A DNA stretch of 64,000 nucleotides from Clostridium_I sp963725425 (GTDB lineage Bacteria; Bacillota; Clostridia; Clostridiales; Clostridiaceae): NCBI GenBank assembly GCA_963725425.1, contig CAVRYJ010000009.1, positions 80,380-144,379 of the forward strand, in the 5' to 3' direction. This document shows, in pieces, positions 1-8,399 of this stretch. The notes under the pieces are model-generated. The model had not been told where the DNA came from, did no database searches, and saw only the letters and a program-made list of their open reading frames with translations. The position numbers were made by a program, and so were the translations under genes. Position 1 is the stretch's first letter. Each line of letters opens with the position of its first letter.

Positions 1-1971
1 CTCTGGGCATCTGGCGTTAGTCAATTTGCTTAAGTTTTCCCTATAACCACAATCCCTATCTTGGCACACAAGCATTTTACCGTTTTTTCCACTAACTTCA
101 AGCATATATTTACCACAAGTAGGACATTTCTTTCCAGTTAAATTGTCATGTTTAAACTTGTCTTTACTCCCCTTTACATCATCTACAAGTTTTACAGCAT
201 ATTCCTTCATATTTCCTATAAATGTTTTATTGTTTAAAGTACCTTTACTTATGGCATCAAGATCTTTTTCCCACTTAGCCGTAAGAATTGGAGATTTTAA
301 ATCTTCTGGCACAAGCTCTATTACCTGTTTTCCTTTAGAAGTTGGGTGTACATCATTGCCCTTCTTTTCTATATAAAAAGTCTTATAAAGCTTTTCTATT
401 ATATCCGCTCTTGTAGCAACGGTTCCAAGCCCACCTGTTTCCCCAAGGGTTTTAGCATATTCACTTTTTAGCTTAACATATTTTTGTGGATTTTCCATGG
501 CAGATAACAACGTAGCTTCGTTAAATCTTGCTGGTGGTTTTGTCTGACCCTTATGTATATCAATTGAAGAAAAACTTATACTATCTCCTTTATTAACCTT
601 TGGTAACATCTGTTCCTTAACGTCTTCATTATGATCAGAATGACTATCCTCAAAATTTTCTTGTCTATCGTAAACAGCCTTCCAGCCCTTTGCCTTTACA
701 ACCTTTCCTTTTGCTATAAAGTTTTCACCATTCACATCTACTTTTACAGTGGTTTGCAGAAACTCAAAAGGTGGTAGCATAACGCTTAAAAATCTCTTTA
801 AAACCAAATCATAAATCTTTAGTTCTTCACTACTAAGCGTTGATAAACTAACTCTTTGCTCTGTGGGTATTATTGCATGATGATCTGTTACCTTACTATC
901 ATCAACAAAGCTTTTACTAGTCTTTATGCCACTTTTCAATATTTGGCTTGTAAACCTTGAATACTGACCTAAGGAAATCGCCTTTAATCTCACAGGTAGA
1001 GTTGCAACAACGTCCTTAGGAATAAATTTTGAATCCGTTCTTGGATAAGTTAAAAGTTTATGGGTGTCATATAATCTTTGCATTATGGAAAGAGTCTCTT
1101 TAGGTGAAAAGCCAAACATCCTGTTTCCATCCCTTTGAAGCTCAGTTAAATCATAAAGCCCTGGTGCATAATTTTTTTTATCACTTTCATGAACATCTAC
1201 AATTTCACCTTTTTTCCCAGTGACTTTTGCTACTAATTTTTTTGCCTCTTCTTCTTCAAAGGTACTTATCTTTCCATCTTTTCTCTGCCACTGAAGGTTA
1301 ATGCCATTTGCCTTCCCAGAAACAGTATAGTAATCCTTTGGTATAAAGCTTTTTATTTCTTCTTCTCTTTCCACAATCAAAGCCAGTGTTGGAGTTTGAA
1401 CTCTTCCTGCTGAAAGCTGTGCATTGTATTTACATGTTAATGCTCTTGTAACGTTTAATCCAACGAACCAATCTGCTTCTGAACGTGCCTCAGCTGCTGC
1501 AAACAAATTTTCATAATCCTTACCATTTTTAAGCTTCTTAAAGCCTTCTAAAATTGCATTATCCGTAACAGAAGATATCCATAATCTTTTTAATGGCTTA
1601 TTAACACGTGCCTTTTCAATAATCCATCTAGCAACAAGTTCGCCTTCACGTCCTGCATCCGTTGCTATTATAATTTCATTAACATCTTTTCTAATCATTT
1701 GCTGCTTAACAGCGTTATACTGCTTACCACTTTGCTTTATAACCTCAAGCTTTAAAACCTTAGGAAGCATAGGTAAGTCCTCCATCTTCCAAGCTTTATA
1801 TTTTTCATCATAAACTTCTGGGTTCGCTAAAGTTACAAGATGACCTAATGCCCAAGTAACAATGTATTTTTCACCTTCTATATATCCCATTCCTTTTTTA
1901 CTACATTTTAAAACTCTGGCAATATCTCTCCCAACGGAAGGTTTTTCTGCCAGTATCAATGATTTCGTCAT
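1..1971 (-). CDS. topB: DNA topoisomerase III, partial (C-terminus beyond left edge)
   Basis: A type IA topoisomerase that relaxes and decatenates DNA by a single-strand break with a tyrosine 5'-phosphate link. I translated the frame from the ATG at 1971 without a stop to base 1, giving about 657 residues. The Toprim start (SLILAEKPSV) is at the N-terminus, the acidic DAGREGE motif follows near residue 105, and the active-site tyrosine lies in LTYPRTDSKF near residue 310. A zinc-ribbon pair of cysteines (KCPTCGKY, then CQDRDCGY) is being read at the window edge, as in clostridial TopB with a C-terminal zinc finger. An AGAAAGGAG ribosome site lies just upstream of the start. The sequence supports TopB over TopA by its length and motif context. 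Confidence 0.95.
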   Translation of the reverse strand, partial: MTKSLILAEKPSVGRDIARVLKCSKKGMGYIEGEKYIVTWALGHLVTLANPEVYDEKYKAWKMEDLPMLPKVLKLEVIKQSGKQYNAVKQQMIRKDVNEIIIATDAGREGELVARWIIEKARVNKPLKRLWISSVTDNAILEGFKKLKNGKDYENLFAAAEARSEADWFVGLNVTRALTCKYNAQLSAGRVQTPTLALIVEREEEIKSFIPKDYYTVSGKANGINLQWQRKDGKISTFEEEEAKKLVAKVTGKKGEIVDVHESDKKNYAPGLYDLTELQRDGNRMFGFSPKETLSIMQRLYDTHKLLTYPRTDSKFIPKDVVATLPVRLKAISLGQYSRFTSQILKSGIKTSKSFVDDSKVTDHHAIIPTEQRVSLSTLSSEELKIYDLVLKRFLSVMLPPFEFLQTTVKVDVNGENFIAKGKVVKAKGWKAVYDRQENFEDSHSDHNEDVKEQMLPKVNKGDSISFSSIDIHKGQTKPPARFNEATLLSAMENPQKYVKLKSEYAKTLGETGGLGTVATRADIIEKLYKTFYIEKKGNDVHPTSKGKQVIELVPEDLKSPILTAKWEKDLDAISKGTLNNKTFIGNMKEYAVKLVDDVKGSKDKFKHDNLTGKKCPTCGKYMLEVSGKNGKMLVCQDRDCGYRENLSKLTNARCPE

Positions 1972-2059
1972 AATATTATGCTCCTTTCTCTTTGCCTCGT
2001 CTGTTTATCCTTATACATAGATTATAACATACGTGTTATAACTTCAAGTGCATACAAGC

Positions 2060-2074
2060 AAGTGACAAGTTAAA
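2060..2074. repeat. Single heptad-repeat arm
   Basis: AAGTGACAAGTTAAA lies just past the 3' end of the gene that stops at 2085. It matches the left arms of the larger heptad-flanked elements at 34899, 45874 and elsewhere, but no hairpin or opposite arm is seen here, so it may be a remnant. Confidence 0.5.
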
Positions 2075-2084
2075 ACCTATTTTC

Positions 2085-2555
2085 TTAGCATTGTACTTCA
2101 TATTTAGTTTTGTCAACTATAACATCCTTTGGTTTCTTAAATAAATAATGCAGAAATAGAGTTACCGTAGCTAATTTATATTTTTTTTCATATGAAATGG
2201 AACTCGCATCTCTCATAAAACTTTGCACATCTTCTGCTTCAATTCCTGCATAGATTCCTAAAGTTTCATGGCTGATTTCCAGCTGAGCTGCCAAAACATT
2301 GATTACAGCTTTAATTCTATTGTCTTCCTTTACCGCTGGTACTCCATCTGATAACATCATAAGCATATCCCATAGAGATGAACGATCTCTACTAGACAAA
2401 TCTATATAATTACCTTTGCCATCTATATAGTCTGTAAGCCAGAGATAGTCTATTCCAGTTACTTTACTCAAAGTTTTTAGCGTAATTTTATATTCCCCAA
2501 CTATAGTTTTCAATTTTTCTCGAAACAAATCTTTTCCATTAAAATTGTCATTCAT
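2085..2555 (-). CDS. HTH-like protein of unknown function
   Basis: I do not recognise this protein family with confidence. It is about 156 residues, helical and acidic. The segment around LKTLSKVTGIDYLWLTDYI looks like a degenerate Cro/C1-type helix-turn-helix, and a second helical stretch near ISHETLGIYAGI has the same rhythm, so it may carry two HTH-like units. The start is placed at ATG 2555 because GGCAGGG sits about 8 bases upstream; an in-frame GTG at 2600 has no such site. It is transcribed toward topB but separated from it by a heptad-repeat arm. No catalytic motif, signal peptide or membrane segment is visible. A small regulatory protein is an inference only. Confidence 0.6.
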   Translation of the reverse strand: MNDNFNGKDLFREKLKTIVGEYKITLKTLSKVTGIDYLWLTDYIDGKGNYIDLSSRDRSSLWDMLMMLSDGVPAVKEDNRIKAVINVLAAQLEISHETLGIYAGIEAEDVQSFMRDASSISYEKKYKLATVTLFLHYLFKKPKDVIVDKTKYEVQC

Positions 2556-2692
2556 GATATATTTTACCCTGCCTTTCACATGCTGATTAAAATATACCAC
2601 TGAAAACTGTATATTGATATGTATAATATTTTAATTTTTGCTAATAATACTATTATCTCGATTATCCCATTATCAGTAATACCCTAAAACTT

Positions 2693-2728
2693 AAAAATCG
2701 GTGTGGAATATATTCCACATCGATTTTT
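2693..2728. terminator. Palindromic terminator
   Basis: An almost perfect 36-bp palindrome with arms AAAAATCGGTGTGGAATA and TATTCCACATCGATTTTT. The A/T tails allow termination in either direction. It lies downstream of the cupin gene and upstream of the gene ending at 2085, next to a block of heptad repeats. Confidence 0.7.
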
Positions 2729-2754
2729 GTTAAGTTTTGCCTTGCAGTTAATCC

Positions 2755-2791
2755 TTTAACTCTTAACTTTTAACTCTTAACTCTTAACTTG
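2755..2791. repeat. Heptad repeat block (TTAACTC type)
   Basis: Five consecutive 7-bp units (TTAACTC, TTAACTT and variants). The block reaches into the cupin gene and encodes its last residues and stop codon. Same family as the blocks at 23095, 35070 and 50630. Confidence 0.85.
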
Positions 2792-3112
2792 TTGAAGAAG
2801 GTCTTCTCTTATTGGTGTGAAAGTCTCAAACATCACCGTATCAAGAAGCGCTACAGCTCCATGTTCTATATTTGGTTCAACATAATAGGAATCTCCAGCC
2901 GTTATCACAGTCTTTTCACCAGCTATAGTTACTTCTAGGCTTCCAGATAAAATATAATTTACTTGCTCATGTGGATGAGAATGATTTGGACCAACTACTC
3001 CTTTTTTCATATTAACCTGAGTAGACATAAGTTTGCCCCCACCAGCAAAAAAGATTCTTTCAAATCCTTCAGGTCCAGTTACAACTCTAGCATCACTTTT
3101 TTTAACTATCAT
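2777..3112 (-). CDS. Small single-domain cupin
   Basis: A 111-residue cupin. Motif 1 is present as HSHPHEQVNYILSG (three histidines and a glutamate, near residues 43-57), the usual metal site, and motif 2 as YYVEPNIEHGA near residue 80. Such proteins bind a metal and either catalyse small-molecule chemistry or act as sugar or ligand binding folds; the substrate cannot be read. ATG 3112 has AAAAGGGG 8 bases upstream. The last codons (LLQQVKS) and the TAA are written in heptad-repeat sequence, so the repeat has probably replaced the original 3' end. It lies downstream of the YezD-like gene and the nitrogenase-like locus, with about 250 bp between, so co-transcription is possible but not shown. 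Confidence 0.85.
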   Translation of the reverse strand: MIVKKSDARVVTGPEGFERIFFAGGGKLMSTQVNMKKGVVGPNHSHPHEQVNYILSGSLEVTIAGEKTVITAGDSYYVEPNIEHGAVALLDTVMFETFTPIREDLLQQVKS

Positions 3113-3367
3113 TATTACAGCCCCTTTTATTTTAATAATTACATTTTAACTCATTTCTAAACAATATTCATCCTAGACATTTTTAAAAAATGGCACTCCA
3201 CATTCTATTCTGTCATATTCCAGATGCCTTAACGCAAAAAACTCCACCTAGCCTTAACCAAATAAAGATCAAACTATTTTAGTTTTATCTTTTAGTTAAA
3301 GTCAATTAGAGTAGGCTTAATTAGATAGTAGCTTATTTATAATTGGAATAAGTTCCAATTAATTTTT

Positions 3368-3538
3368 CTACCTAAGTCTTATTTTTTCACTAGTTTCTAT
3401 CTGAATAAGGACATTATCTTGAATGACCAAGGTTATTGAGCCGTATTTTATGGTCTTCAATAGTTGTAATATTTTTTCTATATCACATTTTGAAACAGCT
3501 TCCTTCTTTTTATAAGTTCTGTCTATACTTTCAACCAT
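3368..3538 (-). CDS. YezD family protein (DUF2292)
   Basis: A 56-residue protein with the DUF2292 signature: a short helix (DIEKILQLLKTIKYGS) followed by a strand pair (ITLVIQDNVLIQIETSEKIRL). The family is uncharacterised, but from memory its genes in Firmicutes often lie near sulfur assimilation genes, which fits the SAM-controlled locus upstream. The start is ATG 3538, five bases after GGGGAGGG; a TTG at 3553 in the same frame overlaps that ribosome site and is rejected. The gene follows K2 of the nitrogenase-like locus with about 200 bp between, in which promoter-like repeats lie, so it may have its own promoter. Confidence 0.8.
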   Translation of the reverse strand: MVESIDRTYKKKEAVSKCDIEKILQLLKTIKYGSITLVIQDNVLIQIETSEKIRLR

Positions 3539-3649
3539 ATTTACCCTCCCCAATTAAAATACTCTGTCCATTCTAAGGTCCATGCATGAAACAATAACTT
3601 ATATACTGTCCATGAATGAATCATAGTAATCCTATTTGTTAAATATATG

Positions 3650-3705
3650 TTACTATATGCATATTAATATGTCAATATTAATATGTCAATATTAATATTA
3701 TCATT
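3650..3705 (-). promoter_or_regulatory. Tandem 14-bp repeats containing TTGACA boxes
   Basis: On the plus strand TATGTCAATATTAA occurs twice in tandem and then again in part. Read on the minus strand each copy gives TTGACA, with TAATAT 17 bases further on, so the array makes overlapping -35/-10 pairs for the YezD gene. The imperfect copies GTCCATGCATGAAAC and GTCCATGAATGAATC near 3581 and 3608 lie just downstream and could be operators. Function is inferred. Confidence 0.45.
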
Positions 3706-3739
3706 TTTGTATATTTGTTGAAATTACAAATCATATGCG

Positions 3740-5095
3740 CTATGCACCAGCACTTATTGATGTTGTATAAATTTTTTCTAACAAAGTTAGCCCCCCTGTG
3801 TATCCAATATACGTTCTATTAATAACTACTTCAAAAGAAGTTGGGCAACTTGTTTCTACTATCGTTCCATTTAGTTCTTTCACCACATCTCTCTCCCAAG
3901 ATGAAGAAAATATTAATGGTGAACTAGTTCCAAAATCCGCTTTTCTCAATTTGTTTTCAATTATATAACCATCTTCAATGAATTGAACTTCAGTGGACAC
4001 ATCCTCTGCAAGCTCTTTATATTGATTTTGAATAGCTGCTCTATATTTTTCTGGTGGATTGTCAGTTATAATTTGTAATATTGGAAGCAATCCAAGTTGA
4101 TTTACCAAAAATTTATTCAAAGCTATATTATATGCACTATCTCCTATTACTGCATATTTCGAAGGTAATCCAAACCAAAATTCTGAAAAGAAATCCGCAA
4201 AATGCTCTAAAAAATAATAATATCTATTTTCTTCTTTTTCAATAAATTTTTCAGCTGTTTTAGTATCTATTCCTGAAAAATCAACAACAGATCGTATGCA
4301 CTTTGTTGTTTCCTCTGCACCAATTGGAATAGTAGGAATATGCAAATATGGTTGATTATACTTTTCTTCTAAGTGTTTAGCTGTTTTTAGTCCCACCCAT
4401 GGAGATATCACTAGATTAAATTGGGCTTTAGGAATATCATTCCATTCTTGTACTCCTTTGCTTTCTGATCCAAATAAAACGTTCACTTCAAAACCAGCAC
4501 CTTCAAGTATCCTTTTAATTTCAATAAAATCTCCACGCCAATTTGTATTAAAATAAGGGACTTCACTCCACAGGTTTATAAGTCCCTTTTCCTTTTCTCC
4601 ATGATATTCCCCAACAAATTGATCTATTATTGATTTTGTGACTATCTCATGACCTATTAAATTATTCCCCTTAAAGCCACCCGTTTCCGCATATACAACT
4701 GGATAACCTTTCTTTTGATATTTTTTAACAATAGATACTACGTCATCTCCAACAAGTTCCCCAATGCAACCACTTAATACTACAAACAAGCCTCCGTCCA
4801 TTATTTTAAGAGAAGCTTTAATCAGATCATCCAGCTTTTTTTCTCCACCAAATATAACCTCATTTTCTCCAGCATTTACACTTGGTATAACTGCTCCACC
4901 ACTATAACCTCCACCCTGATAACCATTATTGTAAGAAAGCATAAAATATTGTTTATCAACGCAACCCGGCCCACAGTGTACTATTGGTATTCCTCTTGGA
5001 ATAGCTGAAACCGTATATGCTGCACCTATTGCACAACCATAACGTGGATGTACTATTGAGTTTGTTTGTTCATTAGAATCTAATTTACCTAACAT
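3740..5095 (-). CDS. Nitrogenase-like beta-type subunit (K2)
   Basis: A 451-residue member of the nitrogenase component 1 family (NifK/NifE/NifN fold). The three P-cluster-type cysteines are kept: RYGCAIG near residue 20, GPGCVDK near residue 45 and LSGCIGELVGDD near 110. The C-terminus carries INRTYIGYTGGLTLLEKIY, the beta-subunit ending. It has neither the NifK cofactor-pocket context nor a VnfG/AnfG partner nearby. Start: ATG 5095 with AAAGGAG 5 bases upstream; a TTG at 5113 is rejected because it precedes that site. It directly follows its likely partner D2 (26 bp). Together D2-K2 would form an alpha2-beta2 reductase fed by the nifH2 product. It is unbroken, unlike K1 and D2. The substrate is unknown; a role in sulfur compound reduction is inferred from the SAM riboswitch and transporter of the locus. 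Confidence 0.88.
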   Translation of the reverse strand: MLGKLDSNEQTNSIVHPRYGCAIGAAYTVSAIPRGIPIVHCGPGCVDKQYFMLSYNNGYQGGGYSGGAVIPSVNAGENEVIFGGEKKLDDLIKASLKIMDGGLFVVLSGCIGELVGDDVVSIVKKYQKKGYPVVYAETGGFKGNNLIGHEIVTKSIIDQFVGEYHGEKEKGLINLWSEVPYFNTNWRGDFIEIKRILEGAGFEVNVLFGSESKGVQEWNDIPKAQFNLVISPWVGLKTAKHLEEKYNQPYLHIPTIPIGAEETTKCIRSVVDFSGIDTKTAEKFIEKEENRYYYFLEHFADFFSEFWFGLPSKYAVIGDSAYNIALNKFLVNQLGLLPILQIITDNPPEKYRAAIQNQYKELAEDVSTEVQFIEDGYIIENKLRKADFGTSSPLIFSSSWERDVVKELNGTIVETSCPTSFEVVINRTYIGYTGGLTLLEKIYTTSISAGA

Positions 5096-5121
5096 AATTT
5101 CTCCTTTTGACAATAAATTCT

Positions 5122-6672
5122 TTATGCTTCATCTAATATTTCAGGATGTTTAGCTAAAATAAATGGATCTTTTGATCTAGCCACCACTTTGTATACGGTA
5201 ACTTAACATGTTTTTTAAGTTCTGCCCAAACTTTTTGTGGGCAAGTACCTCTAATAATGCCTCTCCCACTCTAATTATTCCTTGATACCCAACTGGAAGA
5301 TGTTCATCACCTAAAGCAAATGCAGGAATACCTACTTTTGCAGCTAATGGGGCCAATCCATTATGCCTTATTATTATAAAGTCTGGATTAACTCTTTTTA
5401 ATAATCCATAAAATTGGAATTGTTGTGTTTTGCTTACTGTGAAATGCTCTATATCTCCATAATTATCAACTAAATATTTTAGTGTATCCTGTCTTTCATC
5501 TCCACTGTCATATACTGGATCATGATGAAATACTACAGAACCCTTTACTTCAATACCTAATTCCTTTAAAACAGAAATGATACCATGTGCATAAGCAGAA
5601 CCAGTTGCAACAAAGCCCTTTACCCCCTTTAACTTTTCTTCTAATTCGTCTATTTTAGGTTGAACTCTTTTATGTTCCTTTGTAATATATTCTTCTACTT
5701 CTTTTTCTTTATTAGCAACTTCACCTATTGCCCTAAGCCAATTATCTGTTGCAGAGAAACCATAAGGTTGTGGTGGTTTAATGTCAGGGACACCATATTC
5801 TTGCTCTAATACGGCCGCATAATATGACCCTAACGTATGACAAAATGTAGCTGATGCTATTGCTTCTGAAGATTGAGCTAATTCATCAACAGTAGCCATA
5901 TCTATTAAATAATTCACCCTAAGACCTATTGGGTTTAGCATTTCACTAAAATAATCTGTACCCCATAAAACTATAATATTAATTAAATCCTTCTGTTTTT
6001 TAGGATTTTTATTAACAATTTGTCTTATGATACCATGTTGAGAAATATCAAATCCTGTACTCCAGTGCTTTGATCTAAAACCTTCGCAAGATAGTGGGAC
6101 AACAGGAATTCCTAATTCCTCCTCAGCTTTTTTGCCACACTTACTATATCTTCACCAATTATTGCTGTTGTACAAGCAGAAGAAATAAAAATTGCTTTTA
6201 GTTTAAAACGAATACACGCATCTTGTATAGACTGTTTTAATTTTTCAGATACACCAAAAACCATATCTCTTTCTAAAAGATTTGTACTTATAATTTGTAT
6301 GTTTTCTACTTTTTTGCCTCTACGAGCTAGACCTACTTTATAACCCACATTAAATCTAGGATGTGTTGCTGAACAACCTATGGAGGAATGTTCAATTAAA
6401 ATGGCATCAGGTATATTTCCAACCTGACACGCTACTATAGATTGAGTACACATAGTCTGTTGATTAAAAGGCATTTTTAATTCACAAAGCTTACAACTCT
6501 TTCCTTTTTCACCACTGCTACAGCCTCTACCTTTTTTAAGGGCTCTAGCTTGATAATTTGATTCTTCTACTAGACCTGATGCGCTGCCATCCCAGGCTAT
6601 AATTGTACCTAATCGTTTTTCACGATTTTCAACATCTGGTAAGTCAAGATTTATCTTTCTGCTATTAGCCAT
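5122..6672 (-). CDS. Nitrogenase-like alpha-type subunit (D2), three apparent homopolymer frameshifts
   Basis: Reconstructed length about 517 residues. The reading frame is open from ATG 6672 (AAAGGAG upstream) to about 6120, where GCAAAAAAGC has one A too few; it resumes as KAEEELGIPVVPLSCEGFRS and runs to 5211, where a six-A run is again one short, and a third loss in AAAA at 5170 leads to the natural end PEILDEA at 5122. Conserved P-cluster-type cysteines: TMCTQS, SSIGCSATH and SSACTTAIIGED. The cysteine that holds FeMo-co in NifD is present (SATFCHTLG), but the residue aligned with NifD His442 is Phe; a His lies six residues later in GDEHLPVGYQG. This suggests a cofactor bound differently from D1. 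A cysteine-rich N-terminal stretch (CKLCELK) is extra. K2 follows. Confidence 0.85.
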
Positions 6673-6781
6673 ATCCTTATCTCCTTTAATATTAAGTAAA
6701 TCAGAAAACCCTTATTCCTTGATATATAATTCAGGTGGGAAAGAGTTTATCTAATATTTAAAAATAACCAAGTATCATTCT

Positions 6782-7678
6782 TCAACCATGTGAAAATGTT
6801 TCAAGATTACCTCTAGTTCCATACAAAAGGCTTGAAAGATCTTTTTTACCTGGTATACCGCAAGCATCAGCACGGCAATGTTTACAATGTCTAAACACTT
6901 CTAGATATTTTTCTGCCTCTTGCCTAGCATTATCAAGCTCTTGGCAGGTAGGTGCCATTACATAACTAAGATCATGTTGAGGTATAAGCGGTATTATATT
7001 ATATAAAGTAGCTCCTGCCTCTTTAACAGTCCTTGCTGTTTCTTCTATGTGTTTATCATTAATTCCAGGTACTAATACTGTATTTACCTTTACTAGTACT
7101 CCTAAGTCACTTATCTTTTTAATACCTCTAAGTTGTGCATCTATAAGAATTTGAGCTGCCTCTCCCCCATAATATGTTTTTCCATCTAATACTATATCAG
7201 ATATTATTTTACTTTGTATTTTAGGATCCACTGCGTTAACCGTGACCGTTATAGTGCTTACCCCAGCTTCAAATAACTGGTCTGCATATCTCTCAAGTAG
7301 GAGTCCATTTGTACTGAGGCATAATATTAGATCTGGATAAGCTTTGTGTACAAATTTGAAAGTTTCTAAAGCAAATTTAGTTGCTAACGTATCTCCAGGT
7401 CCCGCTATTCCCACTACTGTTATTTCAGGGCAAAGTTCCAGTGCTCTTTTTACAGTTGTTATAGCATCTTTAGGAAGTAAAATTCCATTAGCTACTCCTG
7501 GTCTGTCTTCATTATCGTTACAATCTCTTTTACAAAACTTGCACTGTATATTACAAGTTGGACTTACTGGGAGATGAACCCTTCCAAACTTCCAGTGGGC
7601 TTCTCCACCTAAGCATGGATGTAAATTTGATAACTTGGTAAATTTTTCACTTTTATCATGTTTGATTATATTTGGCAT
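6782..7678 (-). CDS. Minimal NifB-like radical SAM protein
   Basis: 298 residues, the size of NifB proteins that lack the C-terminal NifX domain. The radical SAM cysteines are in CNIQCKFCKRDC (CxxxCxxC, near residues 42-49), preceded by the NifB-type LHPCLGGEAHWKFGRVHLP. The GIAGPGDTLA motif and the C-terminal HCKHCRADACGIPG cysteines, both diagnostic of NifB, are present. NifB joins two 4Fe-4S clusters with a SAM-derived carbide into the 8Fe core of nitrogenase cofactors, so this copy implies that the nitrogenase-like enzymes here use a NifB-co-derived cluster. ATG 7678 has AAAAAGGAGG 7 bases upstream. The canonical nif operon has its own NifB as the N-B fusion, so this copy is dedicated to the second locus; MarB of methylthio-alkane reductase systems is the nearest functional analogue I can name. 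Confidence 0.9.
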   Translation of the reverse strand: MPNIIKHDKSEKFTKLSNLHPCLGGEAHWKFGRVHLPVSPTCNIQCKFCKRDCNDNEDRPGVANGILLPKDAITTVKRALELCPEITVVGIAGPGDTLATKFALETFKFVHKAYPDLILCLSTNGLLLERYADQLFEAGVSTITVTVNAVDPKIQSKIISDIVLDGKTYYGGEAAQILIDAQLRGIKKISDLGVLVKVNTVLVPGINDKHIEETARTVKEAGATLYNIIPLIPQHDLSYVMAPTCQELDNARQEAEKYLEVFRHCKHCRADACGIPGKKDLSSLLYGTRGNLETFSHG

Positions 7679-7696
7679 GTTATTTCCTCCTTTTTC

Positions 7697-8342
7697 TAAT
7701 TAAACCTTGTAAGAACTACTGAATAAATATCTTCTAAAAGCTTAAGTCCACCAGCATATCCTACATACGTACTATTTATAACCAATCGTTCAATTATAGG
7801 CCATGAAATTGTAAAATAATGTGCATTTGTATCCTTAGCAACTTGCTTTTCCCATGAGCTTCCTAAAATAATCTGAAAGCCTTGAAAGCTCTTCTACTGT
7901 GGAGTTTTGATATAAAAACAAAGGCTCCACATCAAAGTTATTAAATATATCAATTATTTCTTCTCTAGCGCTTTCAAAGAAGTTTTTAAAATTTATAATA
8001 TTTCTTTTAGTTTTAGCTGGTTTTACAATAGTTGAAAGAACAGTACTATTAGTTACTCGCCGTTTTGCTGAAAGTTGGGCATTTGACACATCTACGTCTG
8101 GTGCTATGGCTGAGCACCCTGATGGAGCATGATTTATTATTGCTATATCTCTTATTCCAGAAAGCTACCCAAAGCACAACCAGCATTACAATTACTTGAT
8201 TGACTAAAACACCTATCTCTATTTTTTAATCCTCCACACTTCGATTTATTACTAAATCGTGAAGGTCACCATTATAGCCAGTAATAGATCCTAGTCTACT
8301 TTCTCTTGCTACAACGTCAGGGATATCTATATTAATTGCCAT
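7697..8342 (-). pseudogene. Chimeric remnant of a third nitrogenase-like D-K pair
   Basis: The 5' half (ATG 8342, MAINIDIPDVVARESRLGS) matches the N-terminus of D2, including the APSGCSA cysteine region. Near 8050 it jumps to the C-terminal part of a beta-type subunit, ending with LGSSWEKQVAKDTN and INSTYVGYAGGLKLLEDIY before TAG at 7697. About 2 kb that would carry the rest of alpha and the start of beta is gone. Three frameshifts break the 5' and 3' parts; two are one-base losses in T runs, while the one near 8250 (AAGTGTGG) is not in a homopolymer. Unlike the other broken genes in this window this one has a large internal deletion, so it is a real pseudogene. An 84-residue open frame at 7835-8089 lies inside it and is not a separate gene. 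Confidence 0.85.
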
Positions 8343-8399
8343 CAAAAATTCCTCCTCTATATTTTAAACATTCTCAGTGATTTCTCTTGGTGATTTTGA

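Noticed and set aside
143..376. Plus-strand open frame over topB
   Set aside because: It is an antisense shadow of the continuous topB frame, with no ribosome site and low-complexity composition.
2755..2791. Heptad arrays as CRISPR repeats
   Set aside because: Units are 7 bp with no spacers and no cas genes are near.
7835..8089. 84-residue open frame as a small gene
   Set aside because: It lies within the chimeric D-K remnant and spans its deletion junction; the flanks in other frames continue the nitrogenase-like sequence.
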